Assembly: GCA_949317995.1 (NCBI GenBank)
Contig: OX439044.1
Span: 31,010,733 to 31,074,732, forward strand
Reading direction: 5' to 3'
Source: Acholoe squamosa
Taxonomy: Eukaryota; Annelida; Polychaeta; Phyllodocida; Polynoidae
Length of the DNA stretch: 64,000 nt
The stretch's first letter is position 1. Every line of letters begins with the position of its first letter. Positions 35,539 through 48,886 of the stretch are shown piece by piece. Below the pieces are notes generated by a model that saw only the letters and a program-made list of their open reading frames with translations, had not been told where the DNA came from and ran no database searches. The position numbers were made by a program, and so were the translations under genes.

Positions 35539-38500
35539 GAGGTGCCCAATATCCGTGTTGACCTGGCCACATCAAGCTTGGGCTAGTGGTGTATATGGGC
35601 TTTATGGCCGTCAGGGAGGTTGGCTGACAGACCTTTTATGGTCAGCTACAGTAATGTCTCTCTATACCATGGTTCCATGGTGTGCCAGGCTTAGTCCCAG
35701 GTAGTCCAGGTAATTCAGCCAGCAGCACACCTACATGTATCATATATAGAAGACTCTCACACCCCCACCTCACCCACTGACATTGTAACTCGTCTATCTA
35801 CGATATGTGATGAGGGTGTATCCTAAATGATGTGGGGTATCCATTTGATTACAAAGAGTTTTTTTCTTGTCAACCATCCCTGAACCTCTATATTGATACC
35901 CACATCGCCTGTTACATAGCCTTGCCACTATCTCTTTATTAGCAACCAATGTTGGATTTCTATTACTGAAAATATTGTTATTCAGACTTGAAATGATAGG
36001 TTAGCACTTTCCTTCTTCCTTCTTTTTTTTCTTAATGGGGATGGGGGGCATAGACCCTAATGCTGATGGCACAGTACCTATGACCCAAATATTGCTCCCA
36101 CTTTATAAGATGAAAGTAACTACAGGACCCTCACTACATTGACGGAGGGCCTCATCTAGAGATTACTTGCAGTTTCTGATGAGGCTGATGCCAGAAAGAC
36201 CCATAGGGACATCCTGACCTTCCATCTGGGGCTACAAACTAATATCTCATACCAGGTTCAATGGAGCCTTAAACAATAGTCACATTTCACCTAATGGCCA
36301 TCCTAATGGCAATCGCCACTTCTTGCCTTGTTTTCGGAGGTGTTGATGTCCATGACAAGCCAATTCCCCATCCCAATTCCACACAAAAATGGGTGAGGGC
36401 AACAAAAAAGGCCCTGGCAAAAAAACAACACAAGTCAGACATAAAAATGCCTGACAAAATGCTACCCCGGGAACATGGTTTTTGGTTGGGTTTTCATACA
36501 GGGCACGTGGCTGTGTGTCTTTTGTGGCTGGCTTTGTATTGCTTTACAGGACTTTCCTCACCTAAGGGGCAGAGTATTCAGGCCTTGGTTTCTTTTTGAT
36601 AGGCTAAGAGCCGGTTTATCCCATGAGGGGGGATCTTGAGGTGCCATATCTGCCAGTGGGAATATTTTGTCACCACAGGTGCTATCTTATCTGAGTGCAA
36701 CGGAAATGGATTCAAAAGGGTGGGCAGTTGGACTATCCCCTAAATAAGAAATGTAAAGGGAGACTAATTTATGGTGCTCACCTAGCTAGTGGCAGTCCAT
36801 TCATAAAACTAAAAGGAAACTCTCATGGTTCTGTTCTTACTAAAATTAAAAGATCTCTTTTTTCATATCTGTAAGTATATGTTCAGAGGCCATATAACTG
36901 TAAATAGTGTATGTATATAGATGCAACGGAGAACCAAAAGCAATGTTGGTGTTGTGGGTACATCGTGATAGAAAAGCAGATGATTTATGTATATCAAATA
37001 AAATGTCACAGATGTGCCCCATGCATATCAGAATAGGCCCCTTAGGCTATTTCTATTTTCAACAGGTGTTATAGATCTATGAATTTAAGGCAGAATATTA
37101 AAAGGCTTGTCTCCAATTTGACAAATTGTATGGTTAAACCCATGTACGTACTGAATATGATACTATGACATGTGTACCACATACTCCAGTATGCTTGGAA
37201 CATAACTAACCAAATGCCATTTCAATAGTTAGATTAACCTTTGTGAAGTTAATGAGCTTTATCCAAAAGCTCCATGTCTGCACCTAATTAGGTGTTATTG
37301 CAGAGGTATGCCAATCAGATCCTCAGAAACCTGACAAGTTTGAGAAGAAATTTTCTATATCCAAAACACAGTTGGACGTTTGATAATACATTGTAAAAGA
37401 TGTACAGACGTTACATAGACAAGCCTTCGTGAATTGGCTATTCACTTGTGCTTCTTTTCTATGTATCATTGTATGTAATCAGGTTTGCCGGTATGATTTA
37501 AGAAACCTATCAAAGATAGGAATTGATTGAAAGGCCACATTGGCATTGGGATATTGTTCACTTATCAGACTGACAGACAGTCATGTGTCATACTGGAGGC
37601 ACATACCTCCACCTGGATGGTTGCTGCATGAGTGTGCATGGGAACCACTCAGGTATATACAATCCACCCCCCTGGAGGTGCTGATTGCTGGGAGGGGTGC
37701 GACTTACCCCTCCATGTGTGTAGGAGGTGAGAGTTGGGAAAACCTCGAAGTAGCCCCAAACCTTCTGCCCACTTTTATTTTTATTACAAAATCCATGGGC
37801 ACCCTAGGCCGTCTTTCCTCCCCAGCCTCCCTCCCTCCTACCACCCACCCACCCTGGCGCCCACTCGCTCCTGTAGAATTTAGGTGTGTGCAGCACGCCC
37901 AGCTCCGGGTGTAGCCTTCTATAATGTCCATCTGGGGATGGAGCTGTCTTGTAGGCACTTCATCCAGTCACATGTCCTCACCTGTCCTATCCATTCACTT
38001 CACTCTGACAGAGACAGATACCCATCTCTCACATTGGCCTCTTCAGTCAAGTCCATTGCACAGCAGTACTTCTGTGGTTGTGTACGCCTATGAGGTTTTA
38101 TTGGTATTGGTCTGTCTTGGCTTTATTTTGATTTTTTTCCCCTGCAACTTCTTTTTTTTTATGTTGGTGTCTCACGCTATTTTTCAAACAGCATTTATCA
38201 GTGATATATGGCTCCTAACACTCCCATGAAGTTACATCTGTGTTGGTGGCTGCTTATATAAAAGACATTTTCTGACACTGGATCTATCCACTTCACAATA
38301 AGCCCTCAGGTAGACAGAGTCTACACAACTGGACTGACTATTTCAGAACTTCTTATTACCTCCTTCACATGGATATGTACGCGTGTTGGAAGCACTAGAA
38401 CAAACACCCAGCGTCTAATTAGAAGTTTCTAAGGAGGTCCTTGGGATCAAGAAGAAAGGAACCTACAGCACACATATATATACATCACCTGGATTACTGT

Positions 38501-40309
38501 TACTACCCAGGTTCTACGTCCCTGTTATTACCAAGGGAAAGCTGTGTTGGACAACACCAAAGAGGAAAATGAACTTCCACAACTCTAAGGACAAGAGGCT
38601 TAGAGGTAGGTGACAACAATGAATGGCAAAATAATTTCAGCCAAATTTAAAATAACAAAATGTTAAGTTCACTGTAAATTCAAAATACATAGCCGATTAT
38701 CAAATTTACTGTCCAGGAGTTGCTAAGGAGATTTGGTTGTGATCTAGTTTTCTTCAATTCTATTATGAGGCAAGTGTTGCCGAAATATCAGATTTTTTAA
38801 TCATCAGATCTGTGTGTAAACTTCAAACTGTATGTAAACCTTTTCACACATAACCTGTATACATTTTGAAAGAACGATTGGGTTTGATTAAAATTTGTTG
38901 TCGATTTTTGAGTGATTCAGACCAGTCGACAGTGAGTAGCGTGCTATGTTAAATCAATGTGTCAAAATATCCAGGACAAAATAATCTGCGTTCGACTTCT
39001 GCAATCCAGTTCTCTCAAAAAGTCTGCAACTAAACCTGTTTCAATTCGGGGCGCATGATGACGTATGCAGTGTCATTTGTCCTTCGGCACTTTGGCATTT
39101 TATATAGATTCAAGATTCAAGGTGGCTTTATTGACTAATGTACAGGTACACTTATGTCAGCACCATATATAGTATATCACATATGGAACATGCGATATTA
39201 TGCCTATTTCTTTTATTTGATATAGAATATGTTGGGGGGGGGGACCAGACAAATCGAGTGAGGCGAACCAGATTTGCTAGTGATTATCACCGACACATCA
39301 CCATTTAGACTCACATTTATAGAGGAGCAGCTCAGAGAAGCTCAATACACACGTGTGTAATACTAGTAGACCTACTTTACACGATAACCAACCCAGGGCA
39401 GGTCTGCTACGAGTAGGTAGTAGTATAGTGGTTTCCAGATCGTGTGTGTGACCATCTCCACCCCTCCCACACCTACTAAAACCCTCTCCATCCCCCTCAC
39501 CCCCTCCAGGACGGCGTTGGCACCGCACCTCTGGGCGTCCCCGGGGGTGGGCCGCGTGCTCGTCGGCAATGAAGCTAATGAGTGCCGGGCACACAGGCCC
39601 CACGACCGCCCTCTGCAAACCAACCTACAAAAGCCTTCCATTTAGGCCTGGGCTGGGGCCCTGAGAAAGAAGCACCTGATCTCCATAGTAAACCGGGCCC
39701 TTAACTCTCCACCCGTCCCCAGCTACTTCACGGCGATGTGGTGACTGAGGGGCATTTGGTGTGTTGTGAATGAAGAAGAGGGAAAGGGAGGTAGTAGAAT
39801 GGAGGTGTGTTTTTTTCCCTTGAATATTAAGCCTTTTAGTATTTTTGTTCTGCATTCAAACCAAAGCAAACGAGAGTCGTGTATTGTCTAGTCAAAAAGA
39901 TTGCACCCCTCATCATAGATTTAAGATATTGATTATAGGAATGTCTAATCTAAAGAGAGTGGTCCGTGAGTAAGGTTATTATGAAATATCAACAATGACG
40001 TGGACTCTATGCAACTAATTCTTCGTCTACTTCTGAATTTACCGGCGAGTAAACAATCTATTATCTCAGATTATCTCAAGCTGTGATAAGATTTAGATCG
40101 AAATACTACAGTGAATCTTTTTTTCGTATTAACACTAAGCCACCCCATACACCCAATACTTCCAGTTTCCACCTACTGCAGGGGGCTACGACCGCTAGGG
40201 GCTCTACATGTCACCGCAGTGCCATCTCTTGTTTCTGTTGCTATGGTAACACAATAAATATAATGAATATTTCTGTGCACCTCTCAGGTTATCTGTGGTG
40301 ACGGCATGT

Positions 40310-40561
40310 TTAACCCTTTGAGGGCAGCATGGTGTTTTAACCCTATAAGCGTCACATAGAGTTTTAATGCATTAAGCCCTTTGTCGTCATGATGTATATG
40401 AATCCAGCCTAGCCCTGGCGAGTAATTCACCAGAGATGCATTCATGCATCATGCTGACCCTATGGAGTTGATACACTCCTGATGGGACAGCACGATGCAG
40501 CAAGTCATTGCTGCATCGGCGCAGCATGCCTTGATGCATGAAGACACCCTTCAAGGGTTAA
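40310..40561. mobile_element. MITE, TTAA-flanked family, full length (252 bp)
   Basis: The ends are TTAACCCTTTGAGGGCAGC and CCCTTCAAGGGTTAA, which are inverted repeats beginning with TTAA. The interior holds paired GCATCATGC-type palindromes around GAGTAATTCACCAGAGATGC. TTAA duplications with CCC-starting termini are known from piggyBac-like (and Kolobok) transposons; no transposase is present, so it is non-autonomous. Equivalent copies at 55095 (253 bp) and 58473 (258 bp) fix the length. Confidence 0.85.
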
Positions 40562-40910
40562 GGAAGGGTGTTGAAACAGGGTGTGGCGGGAGGGGGGCGT
40601 GACTGTAATTGTTGTGGCCTAATTACTACCAAACTGTTTCATTAGAGGCCTAATCGAGGAATGTCATTCTATTCCAACTGGCATTGTGTGTACAACTACT
40701 ATGGAATTACGTGGTGAGGTACGTCGAGTAATGAGGCGACTTAAAAACCTGTGACAACCTAACTCTTTTTAGTTTTGTGGAGGAGAAAAACTGCCATTCA
40801 TCAGTCTCTGCTTGCTTATGAGTAATATAATCATATAGACCTACGCTCGGCAAAATACAGAGAATTTAGAATTTACCCTTAGATGCCACTCTATTTTGTA
40901 TGTGCATTGG

Positions 40911-41076
40911 CAGTGGCGGATTAAGAGGGGGCCGCGGAGGCGCCCCCCCCCCCCTTTTCCTAGTACTTTAGAGTTTAACTACATATTTTGGACCCCAAAA
41001 TTTGCCTAAAAATAGGGGTTGCGCCCCCTTCTTTTAGGCCGCGCCCCCTCCTTTTCCAAATCCTGGATCCGATCTG
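40911..41076. mobile_element. hAT-like MITE, 166 bp
   Basis: The left end CAGTGGCGGATTAAGAGGGG and the right end, read inverted, CAGATCGGATCCAGGATTT are imperfect inverted repeats of the CAGTGGCGGAT hAT type. ATTGG flanks both sides (40906-40910, 41077-41081). A C-run occupies the interior. Confidence 0.65.
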
Positions 41077-41301
41077 ATTGGAGTTCAATGGTGTATAGTG
41101 GTTCGATATTATGCACTATCTATAGTTCCATATCCCAAGTGCCAATATTCAGTCCTTTCCACATAGGCCCCTACCCAATTTATACACACCCAAATATAAT
41201 CCCTGGGGTTCCCTACCCCACTTTAATTCTATCAACTATACCAAGTACATTGTATAGATTATTATGACCACGATGACGCTGAATTGAGCTCCTCTCTCTC
41301 A

Positions 41302-41484
41302 ATGATTGATTGATTGATTTGTGTTTTACAGCACTTTAGCGGCACTAAGTGGCTATCCCATGCTTCACAGGTTGATAATTTAACAGAGGAATGTGTCAGT
41401 GGCCGCGCATATGTGCACCACACACATACTGAGGGGATCGGAAAGAGGAGATATAGACCCTTTTAAGTGGGCTAGGGAAGCCCG
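41302..41484 (-). mobile_element. SINE-like retroposon, full length, (ATCA)n tail
   Basis: This is a second copy of the 20165-20342 subtype in the same orientation. It is flanked by a perfect 12-bp duplication TCCTCTCTCTCA at 41290-41301 and 41485-41496. The close match of the two copies and the intact duplications imply fairly recent activity. Confidence 0.88.
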
Positions 41485-43749
41485 TCCTCTCTCTCAAGTA
41501 GAAAAAAGCAACATATATACGTTCAAATCAATGCCAGCAAATATGGCAGACAGTTTGGCTGCAAAAGTCTGGCAGAGTTTTGATCATATCTACATCATTC
41601 ATGGGTATATCATTAACCCACTTCCAGCCCTATCAGACGAGAACAAGACACTGCTCTATTGGGGTTGTGCCCTGCCGGCTGATCAGCGGTGGAGAGCCTG
41701 TGCCAATCGGCCACTCCATCACCCTTTACTCCAAGTTCCCTCCAGATACCACACATCAACTCCCATCCATATAAGCCTACCGTATATACACGTAGAGCCG
41801 CCGGGGTCTCAAATAAGTGTTCATTAAGATTTCCATCAATGAATTGGTTTCAAATGCAATTTTATTTTATTTTTACAAGGCAGAGAAAAATAAGACTGGA
41901 ATGCTGCACAAGAAGAGAAGTAAGTAGCATCTCTCAAAGAAGGCAAGAAAAATGTGCGTTTCAGGGAACATCCTGAATAAATTAGGTAGGGTAGATAGGA
42001 TTTTTTTAAAGTTTATTTAAACCTGCGTTACAGTGACTCGGTGACGAGTCAATGTGACTCAGGGACGATTAAATTTACTGTAATCTTGTCCAAAAACCTA
42101 TAGTTTCTTCAAAAATGGAAAATATTAGGATCGGCTGTTTTGCTAAGTAAAAAACAAACGATTTATTTGTTTTACCTACATATCTATGGACTTATTCGAG
42201 ATAATATGGTACACTTCATCACAAAGTATGGCTCCACCACCATCCTCATCCCTCCAGTCCATCCCTGGGGGCATCTCATATAAGGGTCACTGGCCTCCAG
42301 TGAAACATCCCCAGTTATGGACCAGACAACATGCCTTAGGTTTTATAAAATTAAAAAGACCATAGCTTTACACAGCAGCATGGTACTCTATCGTACATGC
42401 ACCCACCACAGCCCCACTCCTTACTCCTTCCTAAATGTGTAGGGCACCCTAGGGAAATCTCCAGTCTGATGGTGAAGGTAGGAGTGAGTACAACTCTAAG
42501 GTATGGCATAGTTTAACTACAGGGGTGATGGGAGCTGAGCTCATAGCTTACCTTCTGGCTTCACTAGAAACATATGACATAGTTCCATTGGCTAAATATC
42601 AACGAAATAGAAACGACCAACATGTTTTCTGTTTGTATCATACCCAGCCAGAGTGACCGCAGGTAAAATCAGCCCCCCCCCCCCGATCAGGGCGCAAGAC
42701 CAGGTCCTGCCCCAGGTGATATAGAATTTAATCAATTTAGGGGGGAAATAATCGGAGTTGCCATCATTTATCTGAAAAGCTTGCTGGACAAAGAAACGAT
42801 GTAGCTTAGTCTCCCTATATCATTAAACAGATGAAATCTGAAAATCGGCATCATTCCAATAACATTCTATAAATGGATAATACCAGCTTGCTTCATCGTA
42901 GAGCATCTGTTCGGCGAGTAGCCCCATTACTACCATCACTACTACGTGTCCATGTACTCGTACATGTACAGTAGTAGTTGTAGTCGTAGGAGGTTGGCAC
43001 CTGGCAACCATCCACCTGAAGGACACTGCTACCATGGCAACCAACAACACCACATCTCCAAGCTGAGACTTCAACTTACTATGTGTATCTTGTGTGGAAA
43101 CTTTTAATATGCTGTGTACTGCGCATGGACAGTGACAGAAGTGTATACCGATTTCCCTTCAATGAAAGGAGATTTAGCATTTATGTCCCAAAACCTAAAA
43201 CAAATTGTTTTAGGTAAACCGACCCTACCTTTCAAAATAGGACCGAACCTAGCTTTTGTCTCCAATTTTAAAAAGGGAAACTTTTGGAAATTTTTTTTTA
43301 CATTAACTCAGTGGTCCATGAGTCACCATAGCAAGTAGCGAGCGGGGTATACTTAAATCCTAAGTATATTCCCCGGGATTGAGATAATTCTTTCCCTATT
43401 TCTATATCCCATATAATAGAGGAAATTACCCGATAGAGAAGCAGCGATTTCATAACGATATTCATATAATATTTTCAATATCGCTAGGATACCCATGGTT
43501 GTCACAAGAATATTCTTTCTAAGGACCAGCTATAGTCTCTTCCATGATGAAGAAATGGATTATCTAATGTGATTTTCATCCGAAGTAACACTGGAAGAAG
43601 TCGATGAAGCCGGACTCTCCATGTCCCTGAATCGATATCTAGATTAGTGAGATTCAAAAAGTAACATCCTTGCTCGTCCCTAGTCCCTTGTATGAAGCCC
43701 CATCATTCTCAAACAATGACAGGTCTGGCTGATTGCAAGAAAATGATCT

Positions 43750-44580
43750 CATGGTGGATTAGGACAGAGCTGAGCGGTGTCTGAGCAGCTCAGAGATATG
43801 CGTGAGCAGCTCGAAGAAGTATTTCAATAGATAGACAGCTCAGTGCAATGTCTGAGCAGCTCATAAGTCTGTCTCGGCAGCTTACATAAATGTCTGAATG
43901 GAGCACAGCAGTGTCTGAGCTGCTCGGAGTAATGCCCGAGCGAATCACGGCAGTTTCTTAGCAGCTCTTTCATTGATTAATTTATGTCTCAGCACATATA
44001 AGGTACCTTATATAAGAATTGTTTCATGCATGTTTGGCCACTCTAACATGGTTCACTGAGCAGGAATGCTCCCGGGAGAATTTTATGGCAGGTAACCAGC
44101 ATGTATAGGCCCGGGCAAATGCATATACATTGTATGAACACTGGCTGCCTACATGCTTGCTGCATGCCACATGAAACCTAAGGTTTACCAGATTTTATGA
44201 ATCTGATATGCCCACTGTTTACTATGGAATACTCTTCTCCTTCAATATTCATGGAATCCCACTAAAGCTATTCTGCCCCTTCATGGCCTCAGCTTGAAGG
44301 TTCCCCTGCTCCACCGGAGCGCATCAAAGCAGCGTTTTGAGCTAGAGTTTTCTTTGCAGCTCAGCTCAGAGAAAATGTCTGTGCAGCTCAGAACAGTAGT
44401 TGGGTGGTTCGCAATACTGTCTGGGCAGCTCACAGCCGTGTGGGAGCAACCCATAGTAATGTCTGAGCAGCTCAAATCTGTATGTGATCAGCTTACAGCA
44501 ATGTTTGGGCAGCTCACAGATGTGTCTGAGCAGCTCAAAGCAGTGTCTGAGCTCTTCGGGCAGTGTTTGAGTAGACCCCA
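43750..44580. repeat. Degenerate minisatellite of about 30 bp built on TGTCTGAGCAGCTCA, interrupted
   Basis: Units such as GTCTGAGCAGCTCAAAGCAG occur at 43750-43975 and 44340-44580, interrupted by the dispersed element at 43975-44335. An open frame across the second half reads repeated SEQLKAV/GQLTAV units and is a product of the array. Confidence 0.8.
43975..44335 (+). repeat. Dispersed element, copy 2, inside a minisatellite
   Basis: This copy shares ACATGGTTCACTGAG, GTATAGGCCCGGGCAAATGC and ATATGCCCACTGTT with copy 1. It splits the GAGCAGCTC minisatellite (43750-43975 and 44340-44580), so the array predates the insertion or grew on both sides of it. Confidence 0.65.
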
Positions 44581-47500
44581 GCAGCGTCCCACCAGTCACC
44601 AAGTGGATTCTTTTTATAACCTGAGCCTTTACCATGTCAGCTACTAATGGTGCCTTGTGTTTTGACGACTGTGACAGTTGGATGTATCAATGTGATCTAT
44701 GGTCATACAATATCCCTAGCCATAACAGATATGATAAAGAATGAAGTATCGCATAAAAAGGGAAATGAACCAGTATTCCTTTACTGCTACGGCTGAAGGC
44801 TGATGCATATACAGGCCCTGTATTTCATAATTTATTTATATAAGGGTATGCCATGTTCAACTAATATGAATCAAAATTCATGGCGTAGATCACATTTTCT
44901 CGTTACTGCCATTTCCTATTCAAGATTTATGCACATTGATATAAATCGCCATTTACACATTCATGAAGGTGGCCATTATAAACGACATCCGAGTATGTCT
45001 AGCCGTGTCTAAAATTCCATTGCTAAGTTGATACTTGGTCTTTTTTTCTCTGCTGTAATTAGATTATTCACGATTCCCTTTAGACTATAACACTGGCATA
45101 ATATGCGGCTGTAGTTCCTTTGATATTACTAGATTTGACTAAAATTTGGCATTTAACTTCATATTTTGTGCGATATTGTTTTGGGGCGACAATGAATATA
45201 CCAAATGGATTTAATATATATGGACTATGGACAGTCCCACAATAAAGTAGATAATTTCAATGAATATTCAAACACCACCTTCCCTTTTTCTACGCTACTA
45301 AAACCTTAGGGAAAATAATCTCAAGAGACCTCACCACACAGTTAGGAACTTCCATAAATGATGTCACTTGGCACAGCAAAATTGAAACCTGACAGTATTG
45401 TTCATTTCTTTGTCAGGCTATCCAATCATCTCCTACAGTTGTTTTTTTCAATGTTTTCTCAGGGTTGAATGTTTTCTCTACTCATGAACCACAGATAGAG
45501 GTTTAAGAAATGGGATTTCAAATGCATTCTGAACTTGACACACATGGTCCTCGGCTTCATCGAACTCTGTGGAATATCTTTTTTTTTATAAGGAAAACAA
45601 GGTTAAGGTTAAAAGAGGACACTTATATTCCAATTCGAGATTAACTTATGTATCAAAGCTTTCTTATCATTGGGAAACCGAAAGGCATTTTGATAGAAGT
45701 GAAATCTTGTTTCAGGGCAAAAGGTACTGACCAGAGTTTTAGTTTCTTTGTAGTCAACTAAATATGGCGTGGTACTAGGCCAACACAAACATCTGAGATA
45801 GGAAGCAGTAGATTATTGTATTGAGAAACAGAGCATCTCAATTCCCAGCCCCACCCCTCCTTTTCCCCTATTTAGTCTACCATGCCCTCTTAAGACAAGT
45901 TGACCAAAATATTCTTAATAAGGAGCCTGTATGACAAACAAACTACATTAGGTCAGCTTTTCCCTTCATTTAAGAGTGGATGACTCTGGGAACCCCTGGG
46001 ACATGCTTTCATTACAAAGAAAGTGATGCTGAAATCACATCTCAACACCACGTCTTTCCAGTGAGACTAGACTGTCCCCACCCACACTACTACAAACACC
46101 CCTACCGCCAGCAGGAGCAACTACACCTCCTGGCAGGATCCAACCCTTCCCTTAGGGATCAACAGCCCTGACTCTACCCTGTCAGTGATACCCAGGAAAC
46201 ACAAGTCTACCCAAGTTCTCTCTTTCTGCTTGGCTTACAGTGCGAGGGAAATCACTGATGCTATTGCAGGTTCTGGCCGTGTTTTTGTCTGGAGTACACT
46301 GTCCTGGCTAAGGATCTAGATTCTCCATTTGCTTTTTTAAAAACTGTGTTCAGTCTTCTCTGGCCTGTGTTCAGTCTTCTCTGGCCTTGGTCCCATTGTG
46401 AATTTTTACTCCCCAAACCCAACCAAGTGTAGCTCTTCACTGTGGGATGAACCTTTTTATGTGGGGTTCTAAACCATCTCCTAGCATAACCATTGTAAGC
46501 CTGACCTATATTGAATCAACTAAAGACATGCCTGGAGAGTGAATATCATTGGCGCGAGGAGCAGCTATCCATCATGAAGCGACCTTGCCATAGTTTGCTG
46601 TCATGAGGTGGCATACCTCTACCTTCCCTGCCAAACTGCCTCCTGTGCTGCTCCAGCACCCCAAGCCCCAAATCTACCTCTAGGTGACAGGCTGGGCGTA
46701 CTAATTGGCGTGCCAATTACACGCCTCTCCCATCTCCCTGCACGCTGGAGGACATGCAGACCAGGGCAAGGATCGAGTTAGAAAGGATCTCACACCTAAT
46801 AAAACCATAGTGTTGTAGATTTTAATACAATAGTAGAGAATAGTCCTGTGAGACATGGCGCGGCGACTTGTAATCTTGTGTCTAGTTTCAGTTGGTGAGA
46901 CAGATAGGACATACTATCATCTGGGCTTTTGGTAGTATATAGAACAAATTCAACCTGAACTACCCACTGCAGCTAAGTACTAATAGTCTGTAGACTGTCC
47001 ATTCTGCATGCACCTCACTCAGCTGCCACAGGGACCTGTCTTATTCAATGTTCAATGCCATAGTCAACAGGTGTGTCATTATGAGTGTACACTGTCTCAG
47101 ATTGCCAGGAGCCTGCTCTGCCTGCCCACCCCCCCCCCCCCCCCCACACACACACCCAACTGCCAATCACTTGTAATAGTCTGTACCTCGTCACGGGCCA
47201 GTGGTCAGCAAACTGGCCAGATCACTCCACCTCTCTATAGAGGGGGAGCACAGTGTAAGTAACTCGGTGTACATACATGTTTTCAGTGTTCCACAAAATC
47301 ATTTATATAATGAAAGGAGTAATCAAATTAATCTTTCATCACCAATAGTAGATACATATTCTGAGATAGCATTATTTCAATGTAAACTAAAAATTTTACA
47401 CAGAAAAGAATGTAGCAGTTCCACAAGGTGGCCTTACACTTCAACCTCCTCTGATTTACAAAAATGCACATATGGCAACACACACTTTAGCACTGATTTC

Positions 47501-48562
47501 TCCATAGACATCTTTGACAGTGAATACTTTGTTCAAATACAGAAAATATGATCCAATTGTACCATAACCCACTGAGATATACATAGTAGTTTCAAAACAA
47601 ACAATTCTAAAACAAAGGCTACAGGGATGCATTTCTGAATCTTAAAATGCTCTAATGCTAATCTGCCATAGGGCTCCAAATGATGAAATGTCTTATCTGC
47701 GAATAAAATCAAAAGTATGAGATATATTCTGAAAATTCCTTCACTGATAAGTAAAGTACACACACTGTTGTTATTACATTAGAATAGTGAGCAGGAATAG
47801 TCCATAGCAGAGGAGCCACAAACAAAAATAGATTGCAAGGCCTCCCTATCCCTTACACCGTGGCGACTGTGAACCATACACTAGTCTACTCATCTCACGA
47901 GTAGTACTCACTAGTCGCCGCGCTAATTAACTTGAACTCTGTTCTCTATCTCAAAGTCAGAATGTAGTTTGACTGCGCTAGTGTGGATACAGCAAAGTGA
48001 CGGAAAGTCAGGTCTGGTTAAGTCAAATCTCTTATGTTGTTCTCTCATGACCCCTGTTTCCTGAAATAAACTGACAAAATGTCTAAGTCTGTGCCATAGG
48101 CACAAATTCTGATTGATTTCCATGTACCATGGCTATAACTTATATGTAAGTGCCCCTTACAGGGTTAATGATTACTGATGCAGACAGGCTAAAATACTAA
48201 TCTGTTTGTTTGTTTCAAGGTGAGAAGTGACTAACCCTTTAAGGAACACAAAGTAAATTAATGCATCATACCAGACTTATGGTAATAAGGCCTATGTATA
48301 GTTGTACATATGTAGGTGGCCTGTTAAATGGTTAAGGATTACTGGGAGGTGTGACAACATCAATACTCTATGCCTGTGGCTAAATAACCTGCTGTTAGCC
48401 CCCCTAATACGGCCTGTCTTCACTATAGATTTATGCAGGCTCTGGACACTGTCTTGTGATGTAACAGCTTTGCAATGTTCATGGAGACATTGTATCGGCA
48501 AAACCATGCTAGGTTTTGGATGAAGTAAATATCTGATTGATGTCTAGTCAATCAGATAATAA

Positions 48563-48886
48563 GGGAGTGGTCATTATTTATCAACAGGGGGGGGCTGATG
48601 GGTTTTCGCTCGGACGTGCGAAAATTTTTTACACCCCCCCCTCGACAGCGGTCAAAATTTTTTGTGCCCCCCCCCCCATGCCGGAGGCGTGTAAAAGTTT
48701 CGCGCCCCTCTTTGAGCTATAGTAGCGTGCGGGCTATTTGGCTAAAAAGAGGGTAAATTTTTTTAGCCCCCCCCTCAAGAGGGGTCAAATTTTTTTTAGC
48801 CCCCCCCACAAGAGGGGTCTGAAAATTTTACGCCCCCCTCAAACCCACCAGCCCCCCCCCCCTGTTGATAAATAATGACCACTCCC
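48563..48886. mobile_element. PIF/Harbinger-like MITE, 324 bp, about 43-bp inverted ends
   Basis: GGGAGTGGTCATTATTTATC at the left is matched exactly in inverted form at the right, and the match continues through CAACAGGGGGG to GGGTTT with only G-run length and one base different. TAA flanks both sides (48560-48562, 48887-48889), as expected of PIF/Harbinger elements (TWA duplications). The interior is C-runs and AAATTTTTTT units arranged as a short tandem array. Long inverted arms would fold strongly. Confidence 0.85.

Noticed and set aside
36294..36599. Plus-strand open frame of 101 codons with hydrophobic ends
   Set aside because: No signal-peptide logic, family motif or splice sites; its length is possible by chance in 64 kb.
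37540..37958. Overlapping frames on both strands, up to 124 codons
   Set aside because: Low-complexity Pro/His-rich translation over C-rich sequence, with no family motif.
39100..39180. ATTCAAGATTCAAGGTGGCTT as a retroposon end
   Set aside because: It resembles LINE 3' ends in some animals, but no second copy, tail or target duplication is present here.
41393..41827. Plus-strand open frame of 144 codons
   Set aside because: The N-terminal third is the SINE-like element read backwards, and the remainder has no recognisable domain or splice context.
44294..44647. Plus-strand frame with SEQLKAV/GQLTAV heptad-like repeats suggesting a coiled coil
   Set aside because: The repeats reflect the GAGCAGCTCA minisatellite, and the frame starts inside the dispersed element.
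48148..48260. CCCCTTACAGGGTTAA and CTAACCCTTTAAGG as further TTAA-MITE ends
   Set aside because: The end motifs match but face the wrong way round and lack the family interior, so they may be unrelated or solo ends.
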